This document shows positions 44,615 through 56,232 of a stretch of 64,000 nt of DNA, in pieces (within the stretch, counting starts at the first letter, position 1; each line of letters starts with the position of its first letter). The DNA is taken from positions 13,118,221 to 13,182,220 of the forward strand of contig OX387192.1 in NCBI GenBank assembly GCA_947561395.2, in the 5' to 3' direction. The DNA is from Buxus sempervirens. Taxonomy: Eukaryota; Streptophyta; Magnoliopsida; Buxales; Buxaceae. Below the pieces are notes generated by a model. It saw only the letters and a program-made list of their open reading frames with translations, had not been told where the DNA came from and searched no databases. The translations under genes and the position numbers were made by a program.

Positions 44615-45669
44615 GGCTGTGCGCGCGACGGCAACGCCGCAACACGGGGCGCACGTATTTTCTTGCATGCCTCCGGATGGGTAAAAATGGGAAGGTTGGA
44701 GTCGCCACCGCCTGATGGGGTGCATGCGGACACCTGGGTGCCTAAGTTTGTCTAATAAGCTGGTCTACGGCTTGAGATTCTAAGTAGGGTCTTGGTTGCA
44801 GTCCGTAGATACCCCGGTCCACCCCGTTGGTTGATGAGTCCCATAGGTTTGTCCTGGTTTTGAGTCAACTCATTGGTTTATCACCTGATTCTTAATCCGC
44901 ATGCAATTTGGTTAAGTCTGGCGGGACCACCTGAATGGTGTGGATCCCTTTAATTGATTTTATCTTGTTTAATTAAGTTGATCTTGGTCTGATTGGGTGG
45001 GCCCCGTTGGAAGGCCCCCGGTGTCCTTGGTGGGATTAGTCAAGCCCACATGTCACTTGGTGGGCCTCTGTCTAGCCTAGGAGGCCCTTTGGGCTTAGGT
45101 GAAATAAATTGATTTTATATAACTGTTCGAATTGGAGTCTTAATCTGTCAAAACTGGGACGGTATTGGTTTGTGGGCCCCTGGGTGGGCCACGCAAGTGT
45201 TTCCAAGAGTTTTTAAGTTATCTTGTTCGATTTGCCAAAATGGGCTGGTCACTGCGCTTGGGGCCCGTAGTCCAGACTTGGGTTGGAAAGCCAAGGTTTT
45301 CTTTCAAGTTAGGGTCTAAACCTTTACTTGCTTTGTAAGTGGGCTTTAGCGGGCCCGGTAGGCCCTAGCCCATGGTCTCGGCCAAACCACGCTAAATTAG
45401 TTCATCATGCTGCAATTGGGCTTTGAGTGGGCCGCATTGGGTTGGCCCATTCAGTTTAGTTAACTTGCTTAAATTGCTTATTTTCATGCAAAACGATTTG
45501 TTGGGCTTGGTGGGCCTCGTTGGAAGGCCCACTGTGTATCTATTTGGACCGGTGGTCCATGTCCCATGTTAGGTTTCCCGAAAACCCTATTGGTTCTCTT
45601 GGTTTGATTGGAAATACCATAAAAAAATGCAAATATCACAAAGAGAACATGAAATTGGGCTTAAAACAG

Positions 45670-45815
45670 TGTAGCCCCTTGCTGGTCGACTACACAAAAA
45701 AAAACCAGCATGTAGCCGGTCATGAAGGTCAGCTACACACATAAGACAATGTAGCCGACCTTTAAGGTCGGCTATACATAAGCTTCAGCTGATCTGACCT
45801 AAGTTGTCGGATCAG
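45670..45815. repeat. Downstream palindrome array of B's LTR (4 units)
   Basis: Units start at 45670, 45711, 45750 and 45789 (spacings 41, 39, 39). Arms include TGTAGCCGAC / GTCGGCTATA and CTGATCTGAC / GTCGGATCAG, so the arm sequence shifts while complementarity stays. Confidence 0.82.
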
Positions 45816-47965
45816 TTTGAAACAGCCCTTTCTTGGGGTTTTGCAAGTGGGATACTCCTGTGGGCTTCCTAGGAAGCTTCTACAAGTTGTGTGGGCCCCT
45901 AAGAGGGCCCACAGTGGATCAGATAATGGGGGAGAATCCCCTTTGATCTCTTCTGGGGATTTCTCAACAAAAGCAAGAGGTAGGAAGGAAGGCATGGGGC
46001 TGCTGGCCCCCCTCACTCCTTTTCAATAACACCAACAGCAGCATAGGGGTCTTGGCACCCCAATTTTTGTGTTTCCATGTCACCAATGAATACATAATCA
46101 AGTCAAACAACCAAACATACAATACTACACCATCACATGCATTAATCCAAGCATTAACATGTACCTTGCTAGCATACACTAAGCATGGGGACAGCATGTA
46201 TTTAGGAGACAGAGATCCTATTAAAATCATGCAAACATCAGTAATTTTAACCAATATATCAGCAACCAAGTGAGGGGAGAGAGGAGCATGGGAGACAACC
46301 TAGCATGCATACTACAATGGGGTTCATGCACGCACTCGAAGTAACCAAACGACAATGCATGTCACATAAGCATAAATAAAAACAAAAAAAGTGAGTAAAA
46401 ACCTGCTGTAAACGGGGGGACAGCAACTGTCATGGGGTTTTAATCATGCTAATGCGGGGGGGGGGGGGGGGGGGGGGGGGAAGGGGGGAAGGGGCATCCT
46501 TCATGCATGACACTTAATGGGTTGGATTAGGTGTGCAAACAAGTGGACAAACCTGCTGGGACAGCTGCTGCCCAGGGGGTTTCAGGCAGGCTAAAGATCA
46601 GCAGACATAAAGGGGGAGGGGATCATGCTCATATGTACACAAACAGCAAGTAGGCAAGAGCAAAGGAAGGATGTGTTGTTGCACATAACGGTAACATGCT
46701 GGCCTGGTGCAAACAGCAGCTAAGCATAAGATGGGGGAGCTTATTGGCACCCAAAAACAATAGGCTAACACAGGGAAAGGGAAGCATGGCCGTGGGGTTA
46801 TAGGTACACATGTATTAACATGAAGATACACACACACTTCAAAGCATGCAAGATGGAAGGCACATACACATCCAAACAGCAGCATGCTAGGGACATGCAT
46901 TAGCCGTGGGATGCATATGAATGAGCAAAACAGCAACATGTTAATGGGGGTTAAGGAGCATGCTGTAATTTCAACCAAGAATAGTAAGCAAAAGAGAGGT
47001 ATGGCCACAGCAACAGCAAAAGGGATGGGGAAGCATGCATTTGGGAGGCAATTATAATAACAAGGGAGGGGAGGATCCTAACTCCAACATGCATGCACCA
47101 TGAACTCTAGAACACAAAAATAGCATACATTATAAAGGAGGGGCTGCTTTCCATAACAACTACAAAAACCTAGATGAGGGATCATGGCATGGATGCTGGG
47201 AGCATGCAAGATTAAAGTGGAGATAGGTAGCATATGCATGTCTTACCGTACACCAAACACACCAATCTGCCCCCTCAAACATGCATCCACCATGGCACAC
47301 AAGGGGAAGAGAATACGGCCAGCAAAAGAACACCCAGAAAAATTATAAAAAGAGTGAGAGAAGAGATAAATCAAGAAGGGTAATGGGGGGTTACTTCGAG
47401 GGTACATTAGAGGAGCTAGCATGAGGGAATAGGCTCCCTTTTAAAAGAAACAAAAACAGGCACAACAGTAGCTACAAGAATACCCAAAAAATGCATGGGG
47501 AACTCTCTCATCCTCCCTTAAGCTCACACGTAGGGTTCTCCCTTACTTAGAGACTTTCATGTGGTGAAGATAAGAGAAAAACAAATGCCAAATTATCATG
47601 AGAACAGTTTTATGCCAAGGAAGAAAACAAGCTTAATAGACTCTTTAGAAAACCCTCATTTTAACATATGTACCATAAAGTGTGTGACCTCTTGGAAGCA
47701 AGAAAACACCAGATGGGCAATTTGTCTCCAGCATCAACAACAGGTACCTCTCCTCTTGATGGGGTGAAAGTGAAGAGGAAGAAGGAAAAGAAAGGTTGGA
47801 ATCACCTTGGGGTGGTGTTAGGGGGGGGGGGGGGTGTGTGGAAGCAAAGGGAGCTGGAGAAAAGGGGTTTCGGAATGAATGAAGGAAGGGGAAAAGGGGG
47901 CAAGGCCAGCTACCCTTGGCCGGGGGGGGGGGGGGGGGGTGCTGGCCTTTTTATAAATGAAATTT

Positions 47966-48174
47966 TGTATCCGGCCATGGAGGCTGGATATACTAGAGGT
48001 TCTTTGTATCCAACATAAAATGTCGGATACAAGACATAATGATTTCGAAAATTCAATTTTCTGAGCGAATTTGTTGGCGAATCCGTGTGAATCTCGCGGG
48101 CGAATCCTCTGTATCCGAAAATAATTTTGGATATGAAGAAACACATGTATATCCGGCATTATATGTCGGATACA
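47966..48174 (-). promoter_or_regulatory. Promoter-side palindrome array of B's LTR (2+2 units)
   Basis: Units start at 47966 and 48005 (39 bp apart), then 48110 and about 48147, with GTATCCGGC / GTCGGATAC-type arms. A third TATA-proximal unit, seen in other LTRs, is not recognisable here. Confidence 0.75.
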
Positions 48175-49058
48175 AAAAGCGAATTTTTCGATATTTACAG
48201 ATTGCTCCCCAGATTTGACCGATTTGACATTTGAGATAATCGCAGATTGCCCCCTGGCTATTTGCAGATTAATCCTTGATATATTTTGAACATTTTGGAT
48301 ATTTATGAATTAATCCCCGAGATGTTTATCTGCATTTCTTGCCACGTGTGCAATTTCCAACATTGCTGCCGGAAAACTTCAACTACTCATATCTTTTTCA
48401 TCCGGGATTCGATTCTGGCAAACTCAATTGCGTTAGAATCGTATCGGAGTCCTTTATTCATTGGAGCAGAGTTAAACAGCTGATTCGGGGTTTAGCAAAA
48501 ATTCAATTTCTACTCCCCCTCAAGTTTGACCGACCTGCAAATCCTTCATCCGGGCTCAGATTCTAGCAAACTCAGTTGCATTGGAACTGTGTCAGGATTT
48601 TCTATCCATTGAGTTAAAGTGAGGTGGCCAATTCTCACTTGATCAAAAGTCAACTTTTGCCCCCTTAGGGTTTGACTTCCAGCTGGGTTTGCATTTCCGG
48701 CACTTCTAGGGGCACAAAAATGAGGTGCTTACAGCCTCATCCATGAATAATGGCTTCCCTATTTCGCTTGCAATGTAACTCATCCCCTTCTAAGACCAAT
48801 ATTTTGTTGGGATGCTGAAGACACATTTTTGGTTCCCATTCCTTAAGAATGAGAAGTTTTCCTGCCAAATGCCTAGGGCTATTCTCAAGCACTCTCTCCA
48901 TTGATTGGGCATTGTAGAACTTGAAGAAGAAGAAGCCGTTCCCATTAGAGGATACTTGAACCTCACCTTACTTACTCCAAGCCTTCTCTACGAATGCCTT
49001 CACATAATGGAATTGTAACTTCCTGTCAAGGAGGTATTGAACGAGGAAGTTCTTCCAA

Positions 49059-50301
49059 ATATGGTCTCCTAAGGACCAAGGTGGCCTTGGTGTCTTGAAC
49101 ACCCAACTTTGGAATAGATGTGCCATATTGAGGCAAGTCTGGCTTGTGGGAAGTAAATCTGAAAACCTTTGGGTTTCTTGGGTTACAACCAACCTCCTCC
49201 GGGGCCGAAACTTCTGGACTGTTCCTATCCCTTCCACTGCTTCTTGGGTGTGGAGGAAAATACTCAAGCAAAGGAACCCTGCTACCACCTTCATAAAGCA
49301 CTCCATCCACAATGGTAGGAACACCTCATTTTGGCATGATAATTGGCATCCCCTTGGTCCCCTTCTTCCAAGGTTTGGTAGAAGATTGATTTATGATTCT
49401 GGTCTTCCGGATGATGCCTTAGTCCATGACATTATTTGTGCTTCTGATTGGGACACTCCAGTTGTGACTTCATTTGATCTGATGGAAGTTTGGTCTAGGC
49501 TCCAGGACTTACCAAGGCCTAAGCCTGGTGAGAACGACCGTATTATTTGGACCCTCTCTCCTTCTGGCACTTATGAGACTCATAGCACTTATAAAGCACC
49601 GGAAGCCGATCATCCTACTGTTCCTTGGTCGAAATTGGTGTGGTTCCCTTTCAACATTCCTAGGCATGCCTTTATTCTATGGCTAGCGATGAGGAAAGCC
49701 CTCCTTACCAAAGACAGGCTTGTCAGATGGGGTATTCTCCAAAGTCCGGTATGTGTTCTATGCCGTAAGACTCATGAAACCATTGAGCATCTATTTTTCC
49801 GTTGTGACTACAGCAACTTCATATGGCAACACTTTATTAAGAAGAATTTCTTGAACTCGGCTTATGCATCATCTTCATGGAATTCCATCATCCAGCTTGG
49901 ATCTTGCGCTTGGAGTGCCAAGACGCCTTTACATTTGTTAAGACGTCTTTCTTTGGGTGCTGCCGTTTATCACATTTGGTGCGAAAGGAACCGCAGGATT
50001 TTCAAGAATTCAGCCTTACCAAAGGAGGGTCTTTCGATGCCACTGACGGACAATGACATTCACAGGAAAGTAGCGCTTCAATGGAATATCAACTTCCTTT
50101 TTTGTTAATCTTTTAGCATGGTCTAGTTCGTTTCTGTATTGGTTTAGCATGCACATAGAAGCTTTAGTACGGTTTCCTCTGTTTTGTTTTGGTTCAGCGT
50201 GCACTTGGATGCCTGTTGTTATGTAATGTCCTAGTGGACTCCCACTACTTTCTTTGTACATTCTTCCTCCTTTTCTAATGGAATCTTACTTTTTCCAAAA
50301 A
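49059..50301 (+). mobile_element. LINE L7, 5'-truncated, inserted in L6
   Basis: This is flanked by a perfect 12-bp target duplication AAGTTCTTCCAA (49047-49058 and 50302-50313). It carries the C-terminal third of ORF2, a 3' UTR of about 190 bp and a short A tail. Its protein matches L10 far better than the other LINEs here (LRGRNFW, STASWVWRK, GRRLIYDSG), so it belongs to the same subfamily. Confidence 0.94.
49060..50108 (+). pseudogene. ORF2 C-terminal part of LINE L7, open but truncated
   Basis: It reads through without a stop from the KDQGGLGV segment after the RT thumb to the ORF2 end at 50106-50108. The zf-RVT domain lies at about 49620-49830 (FNIPRHAFILWLAMRKALLT, CVLCRKTHETIEHLFFRC). 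Compared with L10, an in-frame stretch of about 15-20 codons is missing after FKNSALP (about 50030), because LPKEGLSMPLTDNDIHRK replaces the longer L10 sequence. It has no endonuclease or RT catalytic core. Confidence 0.88.
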
Positions 50302-52035
50302 AAGTTCTTCCAAGCTACACTCCCTTCCTCTGCAACTTCCGGAGGTGGACTGATTATTGGAATGCCATCAGCTACAGAAGGTTCAAAATACTGAAGTCGC
50401 GCACGTGCTTTACCACCCCCAAATAAATCCCTCCACTTACTTGCTTCTTTCAAATTCAAATTTGAATTTGAATTCGGGTCATTCTCTTCTTGACCTGGTG
50501 GGTCGCTTGGACCACCCGAGCTGGTTGCCTACGCCCCTGGCAATGGAGGGAACTCCTCCAGCGCTCCGGCTATACGCCAATCGATGACTATCAACCCTCA
50601 TCTACTACTCTGAGAATCAACCAAACCAATGCTCAGAACACCCTCCAGAAAGGATTTCACCGCTCAAAGCACGACGGCGAACTAGACATGCCCCTCCTTC
50701 AAGTTTCAAAGCACAAACCTGGACCCCCCCTTATTCGCTTGATTCTCCCCAGCCTCTCAAAAAGTGATTCCGATCGAGAACAGCACCCTAGGTGCGTAGC
50801 AACCGAGAAAAGAGCAGACGCTGGGAACCAATCTGCAGAACGCCAAACCCTAACTCTTCGATCAAGCCCCTAGCTCTAACAGATGCGACTGCCCAAGCAC
50901 CCAGACCCTCCCTACAGCTCTCCGAAACGACGGAGCGAAAATCCCTGCTTGAACCACGACGGAGCAAACCGCGGAGCGAAACCCCTGCTCACGAGCAAGC
51001 TGGCAATCTGCAAAGGGGGGATGTTTGCTGGCAAAGATCCGACCACGAAGCTTGCTACTCACCACGAACCTTGTTGCTCACTATGCACATGGTCGCACGT
51101 GAGGTGCACGTGGGAGTGCGTGGCTCGGGAGATTTCGGGAGTCGCCACTACTTGATGGGGTGCAGGTAGACACCTGCGTTCCTAAATTTGCCTATTGGTC
51201 TACGATTCGAGATTCCGGCTAAGTTCTCGGTTACGGTCCGGGGAAGTTCGAAAACACCGTGTCCGCCCCGTCGATCTGACAGGTCCCTTGGATTTTCTTG
51301 GTACGAGTCAACTCAGTCTTACCCTAATCCTAACCCAGCATGTATCAAATTAAGTCTGGTAGGGACCTCTGTAGGTGTAAGTCCCTTTTATTCATTTTTA
51401 TCTTTTTAGCCATTTAAGTGAAGTGAGTCGGATGTGGGCCCCATTGATTGCTAAGTTGGGCTTTAAGTCAAGCCCATGACCCATTAGGGTTATTGGGTAA
51501 CCCTTATTGGATTTGGTCATTTAATTTTGAAGTTAATTAAACATGCAATTTAATTTAGTGGGTTTAAGTTTTTAAGGCCCATTGGACTTGGACTTGGCCC
51601 ATGGGTTTTTAATCAAGTGACCTGAGACCCATTTATGAAACGGATCCTAGTGTGGGTTGGACTGGATGTGGGCCCCATTGGAGGGCCCACAATGCCTTGG
51701 TGGGTCTAAGTAGACCCAGGTAACTAAAGTGGGCTTGGTTTGACCGAAAAGCTCATCTGGTTCAGATTAAGCAATATCAGGTCGAGTCGAACCGGATCGG
51801 ACCCACAAAAGCTGATTTTTAGAAATTGACTAATATTAACGGCACATATCTTACGGTTCAAACATAACCGTACACTTGGTGCGGTTCAGCCCAGATCCCA
51901 AAAAAATGGTTAAATTCTCATTAAGGATTGGTTTGTCGACCTCTTTAGGACATCCGAAAATTGCTATGAATTCTGGAGAGTATTTACAGTGGTACAAATC
52001 CTCCCATTTGACTCCAATGACTTATTTGTATGAGG

Positions 52036-52664
52036 TTTTTTTTTTTTTTAAAAGGGAAGGATCTTTGATTAAATAGCCACTTATGTTTCAAGATAGGGAT
52101 TCTAGGCATCCCTATTTGGTGTCCAAAATAATCTATCCTCTTTCTTCATGAGAGAAGAAGGTGGGGGAACCTCCAGAGGCTCAAACCATACCCCAAACAA
52201 CCATTTAACTCACATACATGCACTTGATCAACAAAACATATACAAAAATCCAACCGAATAATAGCTACTATGCATGGAGAAGTATTACCATACACGCAAG
52301 AACAATAAATAACGAAGATCACCTAAGGATTTAAATGAAAACTTTGAAAAAGAATAAAAAAATCCTAAAATAACCGAATAAGTATGTGCTTGTGAAACAA
52401 GAGAGACAAGATTTCATACAAGTGTTCAAAAGAAGTATAAATGAGATAAAATGAGCCTAGGACATGCTTTATACATACTACGTGATGTTGTGTTAAGATG
52501 TGCATCCTGTAGTAGAAACAAACATAAAAATAATAGATCTAAGGATAAGTATGTGTGTGTGTGTGTGTGTACAAGAAATTTTCTATTACACATACATGAA
52601 AATAAATCTAACAAGTATGCTAAAAGATAACCACAATCCTTTGTTCAGTGAAAGGAGAGAGGGA
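52036..52664. other. AT-rich LTR sequence, no gene seen
   Basis: A T run at about 52038-52050 followed by AAAAGGGAAGG could be a decayed LINE tail on the minus strand, but I cannot find a matching target duplication. A (GT)n microsatellite lies at about 52552-52571. Nothing else is recognisable. Confidence 0.4.
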
Positions 52665-53569
52665 AAAAGAAGCAGTAAGGAGCTTCTTCCATTCGGGTAA
52701 GATTCTTAAGCAAATGAAATGTTCATCATTAACTCTGGTTCCAAAGGTCTTGAACCCAGCGAAGTTTGGAGATTATTGTCCAATTTCTTGTGTTAATACA
52801 TTATACAAGTGCATAGCAAAGATCCTGGCTAACAGATTGAAGGGTGTTGTGGGTGACTTAGTGGGGGAGTACCAATCAGCCTTCATACCTGGAAGAAGAC
52901 TTGTGGACAATGTGTTGCTCACTCATGAGATTATGCATAACTACCATCTTAAAAGCAACCATTAGAAGTGTGCAATCAAGGTGGATCTTAGGAAGGCCTA
53001 TGACATGATTGATTGGGGATGTATTAGGGCTACCCTCCAAGGTATGAACTTCCCCCCGAATTTCATTTCATGGATAATGGAGTGTGTGTCAACTCCATAC
53101 TTTTCTATAATGTTGAATGGCAACATGGTGGGGTTCTTTAAAAGCACTAAAGGCATACGGCAAGGGGACCCTTTGTCCTCGTATTTATTTGTGCTCGTAA
53201 TGGAGCTTTGTCATGTTATTCTTGAAGAGAAAACGGCTGTGCACTTCAAACATTATTTTAGGTGTCATGAGCCAAATGTGAAGATGTTGTGCTTTGCGGA
53301 TGATCTATTCCTACTTTCTCATGGAGACCCCACATCTGTTTCTTGTATAGTTGAGGCCTTGAGAACCTTCACCGAAGTGTCTGGACTTCATGTTAATAAG
53401 GAAAAGAGCGTAATCTTCATGAGTGGAATGGATGATAACACAGCAGATTTGGTGAAACAGGTTGCTGAGTTCTCAGTTGCGTCAACCTCTTATTGAAAGA
53501 ATGAAGGCTAGGACTCATTCTTGGAGGGGTAGATTCTTGTCATCTCTCCAGTTAATTGGGCTACTGTGT
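52665..53569 (+). pseudogene. ORF2 of LINE L8, left part (RT)
   Basis: RT motifs are YCPISCVNTLYKC, GEYQSAFIPGRR, VDLRKAYDMIDW, IRQGDPLSSYLF and FADD at 53293-53304. An in-frame TAG lies at 52963-52965 and a frameshift near 53.48 kb. Immediately before the L9 insertion, GRFLSS joins straight to the PVNWATVCSPK segment that normally lies about 60-70 codons further on. An internal deletion in L8 therefore predates L9. Confidence 0.85.
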
Positions 53570-53715
53570 TTTTTTTTTGGAAAGTGAGTCCAAAGTATAT
53601 TAATAATAAAGAAAGGTATGTACATGAAGACCAAACAACTCATAGGCTCCCTAAAGAGGGAGAACCTACAAGAGACGTACAAGAAACCAAAAGGTGCAAT
53701 AACACAACACACAAA

Positions 53716-56056
53716 CTACGCAAAGGTAGGAGTAATCTCCCAATTTGTAAAGAACAGCCTATTTAATCTGTTGTCCTCCACGACTTCTGAAGCATGTCCG
53801 AATTTCATCTTGATATCCATGATGATAGCCTTCAAGAGTAGATCAGGTGGTGTGGCCTTATTTTGAAAGAGTCTTGCATTCCTTTCTCTCCAGATATGAT
53901 AAATCATCGCTACCAAGGTAGATTTTCCAATCAAGTGTTGAAGTTTTTTCCCCTTCCAGTACGAAATAGCCCATTAAATAATTAAGGTCCACTGGTTTGG
54001 CCTCACTGAAACACAGTTTCGTCTCATGATATCCGTCCATATAGCTGCAGAGTACTCACATTGGAAGAAAAGATGGTTCAAGTCTTCATTGTTGTTTTGG
54101 CAAAGAACACACTTGGATGTGGTTATCACATTCATTCGGAGTAGTCTATCTTAAGTCAAAAGACGTTGATGGATGGATAGCCATAGGATGAAAGCATGCC
54201 TGGGGATGCTGCCTTTAAACCACATAATGCTGCTCCATGGAACTTTTTGGTTCATTAGTCTACAGGCCTTGTAAGTGGACTTGATGGAATACATACCTGA
54301 TTTGGTCAGCTTCCAGATAACCCTATCACTTCTGTTCTAATCGAGGCTTGGAAGATTGAGAAGATCATTCCAGGCTTCAAGAAGGTCATGACTTTGGGCA
54401 ATAGGAGGGTGCCATGAGTTCCGGTCAATAATGGCTGCCACCGGAGCACTGAGGGGTAGCCCGGCGTCATATCTCATTCTCTCACCAAATGTCTTCAATA
54501 GCATTCCTTTAGGGTGCCAGTTATCCCACCAAAGGCTGGTATGTAAACCATTCCCTATCTCATGCTTGATGAAGTCCATGGCAATATCACGACTTTTCAG
54601 AATCTTTCTCCAGACCCACGTTGCTGATGTGGGGGTTTTAATTTGCCAAATGCTCCTTCCCCTCAGTAAGTAGGCTCTAGCCCAATGAACCCATATTGAA
54701 GAGCTCGAAGTAAGCAACCTCTATATGTGTTTCACCATTGCCGCTTTGTTCCACCTAAGGATGTCGACTAACCCAAGGCGACCTTCCTCTTTGGGGGAAC
54801 ACACAACGCCCCATTTCACTGGGATGATTTTCCTTTGGTTATCTGGAACCAACCAAAGAAAGTTCCTGCATAACCTCTCTACTTCCTTGGTAACCAGCAT
54901 ATGAGAGCGCCGAGCTTTCCATGACTATATTTTACTTTGAATCTTCATGAGGATAGGTTCACAGTCCCGCAAAGAAAGCCGAGTGGAGATGATTGGAAGA
55001 CCAAGGTAGTGGATTGGCAACCTCCCAATAGGAACCTTCAAGGTGAGAGTAATAAAGTCAATGACATGATGAGGAATAGCACTTGTGAACATGACACTCT
55101 TAGCTGGGTTCATGTGAAGGCCGAAGAGGTTGCCAAATTCCTCCAAGCTTTTCACCACCGTACTTATTGAGTCTTTGTCTCCATTCATGAAGACCATAAG
55201 GTCGTCTGCAAATGCCAAACTTTGTAGACCAACTCTCTTGCACTTGGGATGGTGAGTGAAACCTTGAGATGATCTTCGCTTAGGATGCCATTGAACACTT
55301 CCATAACCAAAATAAAAAGGTAAGGCGATAATGGATCACCTTGCCGAAGCCCCTTTGTTCCTTTGAAATACCCAACACAACACCCATTCATAATAAGGGA
55401 GAATGAGGTGGAGGAGATGCATGCCATTACCCAATCAATAACTCGTTGAGGGAACTTCATGGATGTCAAAATATGTGGGATGATCTCCCACCTTACCGAG
55501 TCAAACGCCTTCATAATGTCGGCTTTGAGAATACACTTTGGCCTTCCTTTGTTCAGATGGTAGTTGTGAATCAGCTCCTGGACAATCAAAACATTGTCAG
55601 AAATCAACCTCTCCGGAATGAAGGCATTCTGATGAGGTCCCACGGCGTCCGCAATACATGACTTGAGTCTATTAGCAACAATTTTAGATATGCATTTATT
55701 CACTGTATTCACACATGAGATTGGCCTGTAGTCACCTAACACCGTTGGATTCCTTGTTTTCGGAATGAGAGTGATGAGAGCGGCGTTAATTTGCTGCGAC
55801 ATAGCTCCAAAAGAGAAGAAGCTTTTTATTGTCTCCACAGTGTCCTTCCCCACAATGTTCCAAGCAACCTTGAAAAATTTCGAGGTGAAGCCATCAGGCC
55901 TTGGGGCTTTGTCCTCGTTCATCCTGAATAAGGTATCTCTTATCTCCTCCTCTATGACCTCTTTTTCCATCTCCGCAGATTGGGAGTTGGATATCGTCCC
56001 CGATAGGCAAGCATCAATAATCTCATCGCTGCTCGTCCATGAGCCTGTCTGTCCCC
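53716..56056 (-). pseudogene. ORF2 of LINE L9, 3' piece (RT, thumb, C-terminal)
   Basis: It continues GGQTGSWTSSDEIID, then RT: EDKAPRPDGF (the usual GPDG is changed), RPISCVNTVNKC, KADIMKAFDSVRW, RQGDPLSPYLF and FADD at 55201-55212. A frameshift lies near 55.2 kb. There are in-frame stops at about 54925, 54718-54720 and 54337, and the zf-RVT region (about 54230-54050) is not open. It ends near 53716. Dead. Confidence 0.86.
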
Positions 56057-56232
56057 CCAAGAGTTTTTTTTTTTTTTGGAAAATAAGAAAGATTCCATTA
56101 AGAAGAAGAAAAAGGGGGAAAGCATGTACAAGCAAGAAGTGGGCATACCCACCAAACAAACCAAGGAGCATTCATCTCCTTTCTAGAAATACATGATACA
56201 ATGAGCAAAAGAAAAGAAACCCAGGCCCATCA

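Larger units (their letters stand above)
44397..48733 (-). mobile_element. Tat/Ogre element B: 5' LTR plus start of leader, rest missing
   Basis: On the minus strand the 5' LTR (48733-44618) is followed by the PBS (44614-44597) and about 200 bp of leader matching element A's leader (12534-12740). The element is cut off at about 44397, where the chromovirus remnant begins. The LTR starts TGTAAGCACCTCATTTTT at 48733 and lies against LINE L6 ORF1 sequence (48734). The integrase and 3' UTR at 29941-32394 are in the same orientation and could be the other end of B, with the chromovirus block between them. Confidence 0.85.
44618..48733 (-). mobile_element. 5' LTR of element B (4.1 kb)
   Basis: The LTR ends are TGTAAGCACC.. 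and ..GCGCGCACA on the minus strand. It has the same architecture as A's LTR and solo LTR 2: a promoter-side palindrome array next to a TATA-like ATTTATAAAAA (minus strand, about 47949-47959), a GCATG-rich transcribed part, and a second palindrome array (45670-45815). It contains three G runs: 25 G at 46456, 14 G at 47821 and 18 G at 47922. Confidence 0.88.
48734..50520 (-). pseudogene. ORF1 of LINE L6 (DUF4283 part), split by L7
   Basis: Right-hand piece (about 50520-50302): NDPNSNSNLN, GGKARARLQYFEP, IISPPPEVAEEGSVAWKN. Left-hand piece (49046-48734): LLDRKLQFHYVKAFVEKAW, then NGNGFFFFKF and LLILKEWEPK. This is the DUF4283 region that in L5 and L10 precedes the CCHC knuckle; here the knuckle is lost. 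At least one in-frame stop (near 48968) and a frame loss after LKEWEPK show decay, and I find no start codon in frame. Confidence 0.75.
48734..51081 (-). mobile_element. LINE L6, ORF1/5' part only, interrupted by L7
   Basis: The minus strand shows ORF1 DUF4283 sequence in two pieces (51081-50302 and 49046-48734) around LINE L7. The ORF1 rest and ORF2 are absent: the sequence is cut at 48734 by the LTR of element B (GKPLFMDEA is the last recognisable stretch). To the right it borders another LTR at about 51082. The order of insertions here is L6 first, then B and L7. Confidence 0.8.

Noticed and set aside
50490-51169. Plus-strand Pro/Arg-rich ORFs as a host gene
   Set aside because: They lie on the antisense of LINE L6 5'/ORF1 sequence and run into an LTR; no domain is visible.
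52552-52571. (GT)n microsatellite
   Set aside because: Ordinary short tandem repeat with no sign of function.
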